Below are positions 1-5,309 of a DNA stretch of 6,744 nucleotides, one piece after another; the first letter of the stretch is position 1, and each line of letters starts with the position of its first letter. A model generated the notes under the pieces. It was not told where the DNA came from and did not search any database. It saw only the letters and a program-made list of their open reading frames with translations. The translations under genes and the position numbers were made by a program. The DNA is from an uncultured Sphingopyxis sp. (GTDB lineage Bacteria > Pseudomonadota > Alphaproteobacteria > Sphingomonadales > Sphingomonadaceae). The stretch covers positions 1 through 6,744 of the forward strand of contig CALFXW010000107.1 of NCBI GenBank assembly GCA_937957805.1, written 5' to 3'.

Positions 1-103
1 CACTGGTACGTACTGAGCGGCAACCGGTCGCCCGAGGTTTTTCGTTGGCCTCTGGGACAGGTGGCCAATATGTCAGACGGGGTGTAGTACTAGGCGCGGG
101 GCC

Positions 104-199
104 ATGAGGATCGCGCTGATCTCCGATCTGCACTCGAGCATGATCCCGCTCGAGGCAGTGCTCGCCGACGTTCGACGCGCCGCCGTCGATCGCGTGTTC
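104..199 (+). pseudogene. 5' fragment of a calcineurin-like metallophosphoesterase gene, cut at a junction
   Basis: The first 32 codons read as the N-terminus of a calcineurin-like (YfcE/MJ0936-type) metallophosphoesterase. A hydrophobic strand (MRIALIS) is followed by the metal-binding D-x-H motif in DLHSS (Asp8, His10), then a helix of the LEAVLADV type and the strand start VDRV. In intact members a GD-x-x-x-G motif follows almost at once. Here the frame instead continues into sequence antisense to cobA with no family character, so the gene is broken at about base 197-200. The remaining open frame to 529 is a shadow of cobA. Bases 1-103 upstream show no recognisable gene and no clear Shine-Dalgarno. 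The gene could be intact in its source genome and broken only by assembly. The family call is fairly firm for so short a fragment; the enzyme's substrate is unknown. Confidence 0.6.
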
Positions 200-230
200 A
201 CGGCGGACGAACAACCGGCGGGCATACGCC
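197..230. other. Junction between two unrelated truncated genes
   Basis: To the left, plus-strand codons fit a metallophosphoesterase up to about base 199. To the right, minus-strand codons fit a DUF2849-like start from 268 down to about 228. The roughly 30 bases between fit neither family. No inverted repeat, target-site duplication, integrase or transposase is visible to explain the join. Both genes end at the same place without their remaining domains. An assembly chimera is the simplest explanation; a genomic deletion or illegitimate recombination is the alternative. Confidence 0.55.
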
Positions 231-268
231 GCGCCGCTCGCCAAATCATTGCCGCTTATCAATATCAT
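228..268 (-). pseudogene. First codons of a probable DUF2849 gene, truncated at the junction
   Basis: An ATG at 268-266 overlaps the cobA stop codon as ATGA, the usual arrangement for a translationally coupled operon gene. The first residues read MILISGNDLASGA. This resembles the start of small DUF2849 proteins, which in sphingomonads and other alphaproteobacteria commonly sit between cobA and the sulfite reductase gene cysI. After about codon 14 the expected tryptophan-rich segment is absent and the residues turn basic and unrelated. The minus frame stays open to base 1, but that part is antisense to the metallophosphoesterase and does not look like a protein. DUF2849 proteins are about 100 residues, so nearly all of it is missing. 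The call rests on a very short match plus gene order. Confidence 0.45.
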
Positions 269-1065
269 AGAACTTCCTCTGCCTGCGCGGCGATGGGCAA
301 AAGCTGCGCTGGAACAAATGCGTGGGCCACCGCCGCACCGATGATGATGACCGCCGGGCTGATGATATTTTCGCGCTGCGCCAAATCGCCCAAGTCCGCC
401 ACATTGCCGGTTACGACGCGTGCATTGGGGCGCGTGCCGCCCGCGATGAGCGCAACGGGCGTGTCAGGCGCGATGCCATCGTCGAGCAATTTGGCCGATA
501 TGTCGGCGGCGCCCGCCAGCCCCATATAGATGACGAGCGTGCGGTTCGGCCCGGCCAGCCCCGCCCAATTCTGGTCGGTCAATCCCTTGCACTGTCCGGC
601 GACGAAGCTGACGACGCTGGCGGCATCGCGGTGGGTCAGCGGCAATCGCGCCTCTGCCGCGCAGCCGATGGCGGCGCTGATGCCGGGCACCACCTCTACC
701 TCCACACCCGCGAGGATCAGTGCCTCCACCTCTTCCCCGCCACGGCCAAAGATGAAGGGGTCGCCGCCCTTTAGCCGGACGACGTTAAACCCCGCGCGCG
801 CTTCGGCGATTAGGATTGCGTTGATGCCCGCTTGGGGGACGCTGTGGCGGCTGCGTTGTTTGGCAACGCTGATCAACCGAGCGCCGGGGCGCGCCATCGC
901 CAGAACGTCTGGTTCTACCAGTCCGTCATGGACGATGACGTCGGCGTTTTGCAGCAGCCGCGCGGCGCGCAACGTCAGCAAATCCGCTGCCCCGGGGCCG
1001 GCACCCACCAGCCACACCTTTGCAGGCGTGACAGGCGTAAGGGAGGGGAGAGGGGTGCCGACCAT
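265..1065 (-). CDS. cobA: Uroporphyrinogen-III C-methyltransferase (SUMT)
   Basis: A 266-residue SUMT that uses S-adenosylmethionine to methylate uroporphyrinogen III at C2 and C7, giving precorrin-2 for siroheme or cobalamin synthesis in the cytoplasm. Visible family motifs, in order, are VGAGPGAADLLTLRA (20-34, SAM-binding loop), RLKGGDPFIFGRGGEE (97-112), VPGIS (127-131), LTHR (144-147), VIYMGL (178-183) and PAVIIIG (237-243). The length fits a stand-alone SUMT; the dehydrogenase/ferrochelatase part of the fused CysG is absent. The ATG start gives a proline- and threonine-containing leader of about 15 residues before the conserved strand. No strong Shine-Dalgarno precedes it, so a slightly later start is possible. 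The stop overlaps the ATG of the next gene (ATGA at 268-265), which looks like DUF2849. This suggests a cobA-DUF2849-cysI-type operon serving siroheme-dependent sulfite reductase rather than cobalamin synthesis. That is inferred from context, because cysI itself is not in the window. Confidence 0.95.
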   Translation of the reverse strand: MVGTPLPSLTPVTPAKVWLVGAGPGAADLLTLRAARLLQNADVIVHDGLVEPDVLAMARPGARLISVAKQRSRHSVPQAGINAILIAEARAGFNVVRLKGGDPFIFGRGGEEVEALILAGVEVEVVPGISAAIGCAAEARLPLTHRDAASVVSFVAGQCKGLTDQNWAGLAGPNRTLVIYMGLAGAADISAKLLDDGIAPDTPVALIAGGTRPNARVVTGNVADLGDLAQRENIISPAVIIIGAAVAHAFVPAQLLPIAAQAEEVL

Positions 1066-1212
1066 GTTGGCAAAATGGGGCGGAGCGGCTTTTTGTGCAA
1101 AGCAGCATCTTTAGGGGGGGCAAAAGCTGCGCTTGGGGCATCGTCATTGCGCGGCGGCGGCGGCGGCGCGGCAACCCATGCATAGGCCGGGAACACCGCG
1201 CCCTAATTCGTC

Positions 1213-1232
1213 ATCCCCGCGCAGGCGGGGAT
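1213..1232. repeat. Perfect 8-bp-stem palindrome, REP-like
   Basis: The arms ATCCCCGC and GCGGGGAT pair perfectly around the 4-base loop GCAG, with a CGT flank on one side. The sequence resembles the dispersed extragenic palindrome built on CGTCATCCCCGC that I recall as common in sphingomonad and other alphaproteobacterial genomes. No T-run follows in the minus-strand direction of the flanking genes, so it is not an obvious intrinsic terminator. It could act as an mRNA-end stabiliser or be a passive repeat. Confidence 0.7.
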
Positions 1233-1256
1233 ACAGCAACGAAAACCCACCCCTAA

Positions 1257-1278
1257 CCCCTCCCGTAAACGGGAGGGG
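1257..1278. repeat. Perfect 10-bp-stem palindrome (CCCCTCCCGT...ACGGGAGGGG)
   Basis: Ten-base arms pair perfectly around an AA loop, giving the most stable hairpin in the window. On the minus strand it is followed by GGTTAGGGGTGGG-like sequence and then a short T4 (complement of 1242-1245). I recall this palindrome plus TTAGGGGTGGG tail as a frequent intergenic repeat in sphingomonads. The T4 lies about 11 bases from the stem, too far for a classical intrinsic terminator. A role at the 3' end of the astD transcript is possible but not shown. Confidence 0.7.
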
Positions 1279-1285
1279 AACATAA

Positions 1286-1450
1286 TCTCTGCGAAAGCAG
1301 GAGGAGTCTTCGTTGTGCCCCGGCGTATGCAGGGGGCTCCCCATTGTGCCCCGGCGTATGCAGGGGGCTTCCCCATTGTGCCCCTACGAAAGCAGGGGCC
1401 TAGGGCGAAACATCCTACCTTGCCGGGCCAGGCTCCTGCATACGCCGGAG
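1286..1450. repeat. Cluster of five related 18-nt hairpins (REP-like family)
   Basis: Five 18-nt units of similar architecture lie at 1286-1303, 1318-1335, 1349-1366, 1381-1398 and, inverted, 1433-1450. Two (1318 and 1349) have CCCC/GGGG outer arms, a single G-A mismatch, a GC/GC inner pair and a GTAT loop. The inverted one at 1433 has the same plan with CTCC/GGAG arms and the complementary ATAC loop. The other two (1286 and 1381) have GAAA loops with CTGC/GCAG-like inner arms. The outer arms change in pairs while pairing is kept in three of the units, pointing to a structured element. No REP-associated tyrosine transposase (RAYT) is in the window. The unit at 1286 is degenerate, with one mismatch and wobble pairs. 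Confidence 0.6.
1313..1402 (+). repeat. Imperfect tandem repeat, 31/32-bp period, about three copies
   Basis: Copy 1 (1313-1343, 31 bp) and copy 2 (1344-1375, 32 bp) are identical apart from one extra T late in copy 2. Copy 3 (1376-1402) shares the TTGTGCCCC start and AGGGG end but has TACGAAAGC in the middle where the others have GGCGTATGC. Each copy contains one of the 18-nt hairpins. The near identity of copies 1 and 2 suggests a recent local duplication; copy 3 is an older variant or a different subfamily. The array is too short and too varied for a CRISPR. Confidence 0.75.
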
Positions 1451-1478
1451 CGCTGTAGGGACGCGCAGGGACGACGCC

Positions 1479-2903
1479 CTATGACGGTCTGAGCAATTTT
1501 TCCGGCGCAAGGCCGATGCCAATGGTGGCGCGCGGTGCGTCCACTTCGCTGCTGGCCACCGGATAGGCGCAATAATCGGCGGCATAATAGGCGCTCGGCC
1601 GGTGATTGCCCGACAGGCCAACCCCGCCAAAGGGCAGGGAGGAGGATGCGCCATTGGTCGGGCGGTTCCAATTGATGATCCCCGCGCGCACATTGGCCCA
1701 GAATTGATCATATTGGAGCGTGGTTCCCCCAACCAGCGCTGCGGCCAGACCATAGGCCGTGGCGTTGGCTTCGCGGATCGCATCCTCAAAATTGGCGGCA
1801 CGCACGACTTGCAACAGGGGGCCGAATAATTCGACATCGGGCCGGTCGGCGACGCGGGTGACGTCGATGATGCCGGGGGTCAAAAAGGGCAGATTTTCAT
1901 GCGGGCGGGTCATGAAGCGCACCGCCTGTCCCCCATTGGAAAGGAGGTAGAGGAAACTTTCCATCAACCCGTCGGCGGTTTCATTGTCGATGACTGGCCC
2001 CATGAAGGGGGCTGGGTCGTCAAAGGGGGCACCGACGATCAACCGGTCGGTGATTTTGCGCACGGCGGCGAGCAGGTCATCGGCAATGGCTTCGCTGACG
2101 ATCAGACGGCGGGCGTTGGAGCAACGCTGCCCCGCCGACAAAAAGGCGGATTGGACGACAATCGTCGCGGCGTTGGCAATGTCGCGCGTGTCCCAGACGA
2201 TGATCGGGTTATTGCCGCCCATTTCCAGCGCGACAATCTTGTCCGGCCGGTGGGCGAGCGCGCGGTTGATGGCAATGCCCGCCCGCGCCGAGCCGGTGAA
2301 CAACACCCCGTCAATGTCGCCGTGGGCGACCAGCGCCTGCCCCACATCCGGCCCGCCTTGACAGATGCGGATGACCCCTTCGGGCACCCCCGCTTCATGG
2401 AACAACTGCACCAGCATTTCGCCAACCGCCGGTGTGCGTTCGCTGGGTTTGAACACCACCGCATTGCCCGCCAGCAGCGCGGGGACAATATGGCCATTGG
2501 GCAAATGGGCGGGGAAATTATAGGGGCCGAGCACCGCCATCACCCCGTGCGGCTTGTGGCGCAGCGCGCTGCGCACCCCCATCGCCCCTTCGCTACGGCG
2601 CTGGGCGGCGCGTTCGGATTGCGCCTTCATCGATATTTCAAATTTGCCTGCGACGCTGTCCACCTCTGTGCGCGCTTCCCACATCGGCTTACCGGTTTCG
2701 CGCGCGATAAGCGTCGCCAGCGCGTCCTTATTATTGGCCAGCCGTTCGGAAAATCGTTTCAGCGCGTCGGCGCGCTTGACCATCGGCATTGCCGCCCATT
2801 CGGGCCACGCCGCGCGCGCGGCGGCAATTTCAGCGTCCACGTCGCTGGGGCTGCCTTGCCACAGGACATCGCCGGTTGCCGGTTCGATAGAAACCAAAGT
2901 CAT
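1479..2903 (-). CDS. astD: N-succinylglutamate 5-semialdehyde dehydrogenase
   Basis: A 474-residue NAD(P)-dependent aldehyde dehydrogenase whose closest recalled match is AstD, which oxidises N-succinylglutamate semialdehyde to N-succinylglutamate in arginine succinyltransferase (AST) catabolism. The catalytic set is visible: Asn129 in GPYNFP, the NAD-site GSARAG (204-209), general base Glu227 in ALEMGGNNP, and nucleophile Cys261 in SAGQRC. AstD-specific features are HLPNGHIVPALLAGN (133-147), the GASSSLPFGG loop (418-427) and SGNHRPSAYYAADYCAYPVA near the end. The N-terminus is some 18 residues shorter than E. coli AstD, yet an in-frame TAG lies 9-12 bases upstream of the ATG, so this start is forced. 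Only a weak AGG precedes it. It sits 29 bp downstream of selO on the same strand, probably co-transcribed. astA, astB, astC and astE are not in the window, so the pathway must be completed elsewhere or the enzyme works on another semialdehyde. Confidence 0.92.
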   Translation of the reverse strand: MTLVSIEPATGDVLWQGSPSDVDAEIAAARAAWPEWAAMPMVKRADALKRFSERLANNKDALATLIARETGKPMWEARTEVDSVAGKFEISMKAQSERAAQRRSEGAMGVRSALRHKPHGVMAVLGPYNFPAHLPNGHIVPALLAGNAVVFKPSERTPAVGEMLVQLFHEAGVPEGVIRICQGGPDVGQALVAHGDIDGVLFTGSARAGIAINRALAHRPDKIVALEMGGNNPIIVWDTRDIANAATIVVQSAFLSAGQRCSNARRLIVSEAIADDLLAAVRKITDRLIVGAPFDDPAPFMGPVIDNETADGLMESFLYLLSNGGQAVRFMTRPHENLPFLTPGIIDVTRVADRPDVELFGPLLQVVRAANFEDAIREANATAYGLAAALVGGTTLQYDQFWANVRAGIINWNRPTNGASSSLPFGGVGLSGNHRPSAYYAADYCAYPVASSEVDAPRATIGIGLAPEKLLRPS

Positions 2904-2932
2904 GCGCTTTGCCTATTAACCACGATGGCGAT

Positions 2933-4318
2933 TTAGGCAATGCCAGCGGGCAGGACATATTGCTGTGCAGGCGACGGGCCAAGCGCGCTGCCCATCGCGC
3001 GGATGGCACCCACCGCATCATAAAGCGGTTGCCAGTCGTCCGCGCTGTCGATGGCGGCCCAGATTGCCTCCACCCGTTCGATATGCATCGATTGCGGCGG
3101 CGCATCATCCCACCATGGCGCGCGCACGGGCGTGCGGCCATATAGCGCGGCGGTGAGGGCTGCCGCCCCCCGCCCATCCCCATCGGCCCCATCGCCATCG
3201 CGCGCGCCACCCGCGCTCCAGCGTATAAATGCTGCATCGATGCCGATCTGGCTCGTCACCAGCCAAGCCTCCAACGCGCGGGCAAGCACCGCATCGGCTT
3301 CCAAATCGCGCGCAGCATAGCCCAGCCGCCAGCACAGCTGCCCGCCCAATGCGCCGCGATAGGCATCGCCAAAATTGTTGAGGCTGTCGATCAACGGCTC
3401 GGCATCAGAAATCGCGCGCAGGCTGACCGCCAATTGGCCAAGGTTCCAGTGGATGGCGGCCGGCTGACGGCCAAAGGCATAGAGCGAACCATGGTCAAAA
3501 TAGGCGGCGGTAAAGGCCGCATCCCATGTCGGGGCGAAACGCCATGGGCCATAATCAAAACTTTCCCCGCTGAGCGAGATATTGTCGCTGTTGAGGACAC
3601 CGTGGACAAAGCCCGCCACCATATAGGATGCGGCAAGCCGCGCGATGCGTCCGCACGCTTCGCCCAGCAATGTGACCGCGACTTCGCTGGCGGACAGGCA
3701 ATCATCCGCCATGCCATAGAGGCTGGTCAGGCAATAACGGGCCAGCGCTTCTATATTTGTCGCCTCCCCCAAATAAGCGAGCCGCTGAAAACTGCCGATG
3801 CGGATATGGCCATGGCTCTGCCGCACCAGCACCGCCGAACGGGTGGGCGATGGTTCATCGCCGCGCACCAATGCTTCGCCGGTTTCAATGATGGACAGGG
3901 TGCGCGATGTAGGGACGCCCAGCGCTTCGAGCATTTCGCTCGCCAGTAATTCGCGCACCGCACCCTTTAACGTCAACCGTCCATCGCCAAAGCGGCTGTA
4001 GGGGGTTTGGCCCGACCCCTTGGTGCCCAGTTCCAGCCAGCGGCCATCATCCGCGCGGCATTGGGCAAAGCTGAACCCCCGACCATCGCCCAATTCGGGG
4101 TTATATTGGCCAAATTGGTGGCCATGGTAACGCAGCGCCAGCGGCCGGGGCAGGTTGCCCGGCAGCGGCTCAAAGCGCGCAAAATGGGCAATCCATTGAT
4201 CATCGCTGAGCGTATCGAGGCCAATTTGCGCCGCCGCGCGGTCATTGCGCCAACGCAGGCGCGCCATGGGAAATGGCGCCGGTTCCACCGCGTCGGCCAG
4301 AAAGGGTGCGATGGACAT
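2933..4318 (-). CDS. selO: Protein adenylyltransferase SelO (YdiU/UPF0061 family)
   Basis: A pseudokinase-fold enzyme that transfers AMP from ATP to protein Ser/Thr/Tyr residues (AMPylation). From the ATG at 4318 it has 461 residues, close to the usual length of about 480. In that numbering, visible motifs are RYHGHQFGQYNPELGDGRG (63-81), LGTKGSGQTPYSR (97-109, with the likely nucleotide-binding Lys100), HGVLNSDN (239-246, with the likely catalytic Asp245 and Asn246) and FDYGP (254-258, metal-binding Asp255). Longer forms are possible from ATGs at about 4360-4381 or a TTG at 4402, but they add residues that look unrelated to the family and run into the promoter region. None has a good Shine-Dalgarno except the TTG, which follows a G-run. 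The residue after DYGP is Trp and the C-terminus ends without cysteine, so the redox cysteines I recall from E. coli SelO are missing. A low-complexity Asp/Gly stretch (about 373-382) precedes the C-terminal part. astD follows after 29 bp. Confidence 0.9.
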   Translation of the reverse strand: MSIAPFLADAVEPAPFPMARLRWRNDRAAAQIGLDTLSDDQWIAHFARFEPLPGNLPRPLALRYHGHQFGQYNPELGDGRGFSFAQCRADDGRWLELGTKGSGQTPYSRFGDGRLTLKGAVRELLASEMLEALGVPTSRTLSIIETGEALVRGDEPSPTRSAVLVRQSHGHIRIGSFQRLAYLGEATNIEALARYCLTSLYGMADDCLSASEVAVTLLGEACGRIARLAASYMVAGFVHGVLNSDNISLSGESFDYGPWRFAPTWDAAFTAAYFDHGSLYAFGRQPAAIHWNLGQLAVSLRAISDAEPLIDSLNNFGDAYRGALGGQLCWRLGYAARDLEADAVLARALEAWLVTSQIGIDAAFIRWSAGGARDGDGADGDGRGAAALTAALYGRTPVRAPWWDDAPPQSMHIERVEAIWAAIDSADDWQPLYDAVGAIRAMGSALGPSPAQQYVLPAGIA

Positions 4319-4427
4319 AATCGGCAGGGCGGGAGCGAAGGCTTGCGTCACGGGGGGCATGGCGCAATATGCGCGCATCATGGCAGAACGCGCAACCACC
4401 AATAGTCCCGCTCCCCCCGCTAAAAAT
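4319..4427. promoter_or_regulatory. Divergent intergenic region between selO and the hydrolase gene
   Basis: With the preferred starts, about 110 bases separate two outward-reading transcription units, so both promoters should lie here. No confident -35/-10 pair is readable. An AT-rich patch (TAAAAAT, 4421-4427) sits directly before the hydrolase ATG. A near-palindrome GCGCAATATGCGC (4362-4374) lies mid-region and could bind a regulator, but its centre is not symmetric. Open frames extend from both genes into and across this region when upstream starts are allowed. I treat those extensions as spurious because they lack family similarity. Confidence 0.35.
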
Positions 4428-5309
4428 ATGTCCGACTCATGGCAGGATATTTTTTGGGAGCGCGACGGGCTGAAACTCCACGCGCGCGATTACCCGGGGC
4501 CTGCCAAGGGAAAAAAGACCGCCCCGGTCATCCTCTGCCTGCCCGGCCTTACCCGCAATGCACGCGATTTTGACTTGCTCGCCCCCGGCTTGGCCGCGCG
4601 GCACCGGGTGCTGGCCATCGAATTTCGGGGGCGCGGCGAGAGCGCCTATGACCGCGAAGCTGCGCGTTATCAGCCCGCAACCTATGCGGCCGATGTGCTG
4701 GCGCTGCTCGACCAACAGGGCATCACCCGCATTGTCACCATCGGCACATCGCTGGGCGGTCTGGTGTCGATGCTGATCGCGGCGCTGCGTCCGGGGCTGA
4801 TTGCGGGCGCCTTGCTCAACGATGTGGGGCCAGAGGTGAACCCGGCAGGGATTGCGCGTATCCGTGCCTATGTCGGCCAGGCGGCGAGCCACAAGACATG
4901 GGTGCATTGCGCGCGCGCGCTCGCCGCCGATAATCAGGCGGTATATCCGCATTTCACGCTCAATGACTGGCTGCGGCTCGCCAAGCGCACCTTTCGCCTG
5001 ACGCCGGAGGGGACGATTATTGCCGATTATGACAGCAATATCGCGCTGCCATTTCGCACCATGGACGGTGCAGCCACCCCGGCGCCCGATATGTGGCCAT
5101 TATTTGATGGGCTGAAGGGTGCGCCCTTGCTCATCACGCGCGGTAGCAAGAGCGACATTTTGGCCGAACGCACCGCCAAGAAAATGGTGAGCCGCCATGG
5201 CGATGCGACGCTGGTGCGCGTCGCCGATGTCGGCCATGCACCTACGCTGGATGAGGGGGATGTGCGCGCCGCCATTGACGCATGGCTGCAACGCATCGCG
5301 GCGGGATGA
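4428..5309 (+). CDS. Alpha/beta-fold hydrolase
   Basis: A cytoplasmic-looking 293-residue alpha/beta hydrolase with no signal peptide or membrane segment. The fold is clear: the oxyanion-side LPGLTRNARDF (38-48), the nucleophile elbow GTSLGG with Ser108, an acid at Asp243 in GSKSDIL, and His270 in DVGHAPTL, together forming a Ser-Asp-His triad. The segment EFRGRGES (65-72) is the usual strand and turn before the nucleophile. The substrate cannot be read; relatives include esterases, enol-lactonases and dehalogenase-like hydrolases. I chose the ATG at 4428 because residues from there (MSDSWQDIFWERDGLKLHARDY) match the family start. An in-frame ATG at 4380 and earlier alternative starts add non-conserved residues. 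No clear Shine-Dalgarno is present. Its stop overlaps the ATG of the glycosyltransferase gene (ATGA, 5306-5309), so the two are probably translated together. It reads divergently from selO. Confidence 0.85.
   Translation: MSDSWQDIFWERDGLKLHARDYPGPAKGKKTAPVILCLPGLTRNARDFDLLAPGLAARHRVLAIEFRGRGESAYDREAARYQPATYAADVLALLDQQGITRIVTIGTSLGGLVSMLIAALRPGLIAGALLNDVGPEVNPAGIARIRAYVGQAASHKTWVHCARALAADNQAVYPHFTLNDWLRLAKRTFRLTPEGTIIADYDSNIALPFRTMDGAATPAPDMWPLFDGLKGAPLLITRGSKSDILAERTAKKMVSRHGDATLVRVADVGHAPTLDEGDVRAAIDAWLQRIAAG

Larger units (their letters stand above)
1066..1478. other. Gene-free, repeat-rich intergenic region between cobA and astD
   Basis: About 410 bases without a convincing gene. The part next to cobA (1066-1200) must hold the cobA promoter and leader on the minus strand, but I cannot pick out -35/-10 boxes with confidence. 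It contains a short CGG run (five units, 1152-1166). The rest (1213-1450) is packed with short GC-rich hairpins annotated separately. Short open frames exist here, including a proline-rich one, but they run through the repeats or overlap the cobA start in another frame and lack protein-like features. Both flanking genes are on the minus strand, so the hairpins lie downstream of astD and may stop or protect its transcript. Confidence 0.75.

Noticed and set aside
1..87. Open frame ending at TAG (85-87), possibly the C-terminus of an upstream gene
   Set aside because: The 28 residues match nothing I recognise and the frame is too short to judge by codon use.
1..268. Minus frame open from the ATG at 268 to the window edge, which might be taken as one long gene
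   Set aside because: Beyond about codon 14 it lies antisense to a convincing metallophosphoesterase start and its residues do not resemble a folded protein; lack of stops is common in GC-rich DNA.
975..1196. Proline-rich 73-residue minus-strand open frame upstream of and overlapping cobA
   Set aside because: Its PPPPP tract comes from a CGG run, the rest overlaps the cobA start in another frame, and no family features or ribosome-binding site are visible.
1213..1450. Possible CRISPR array
   Set aside because: Repeats are palindromic, uneven in spacing and sequence, lack regular unique spacers, and no cas gene is present.
1899..2936. Long plus-strand open frame of 345 codons opposite astD
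   Set aside because: It is the complement of a strongly conserved dehydrogenase and has a His/Arg-rich composition typical of antisense shadows.
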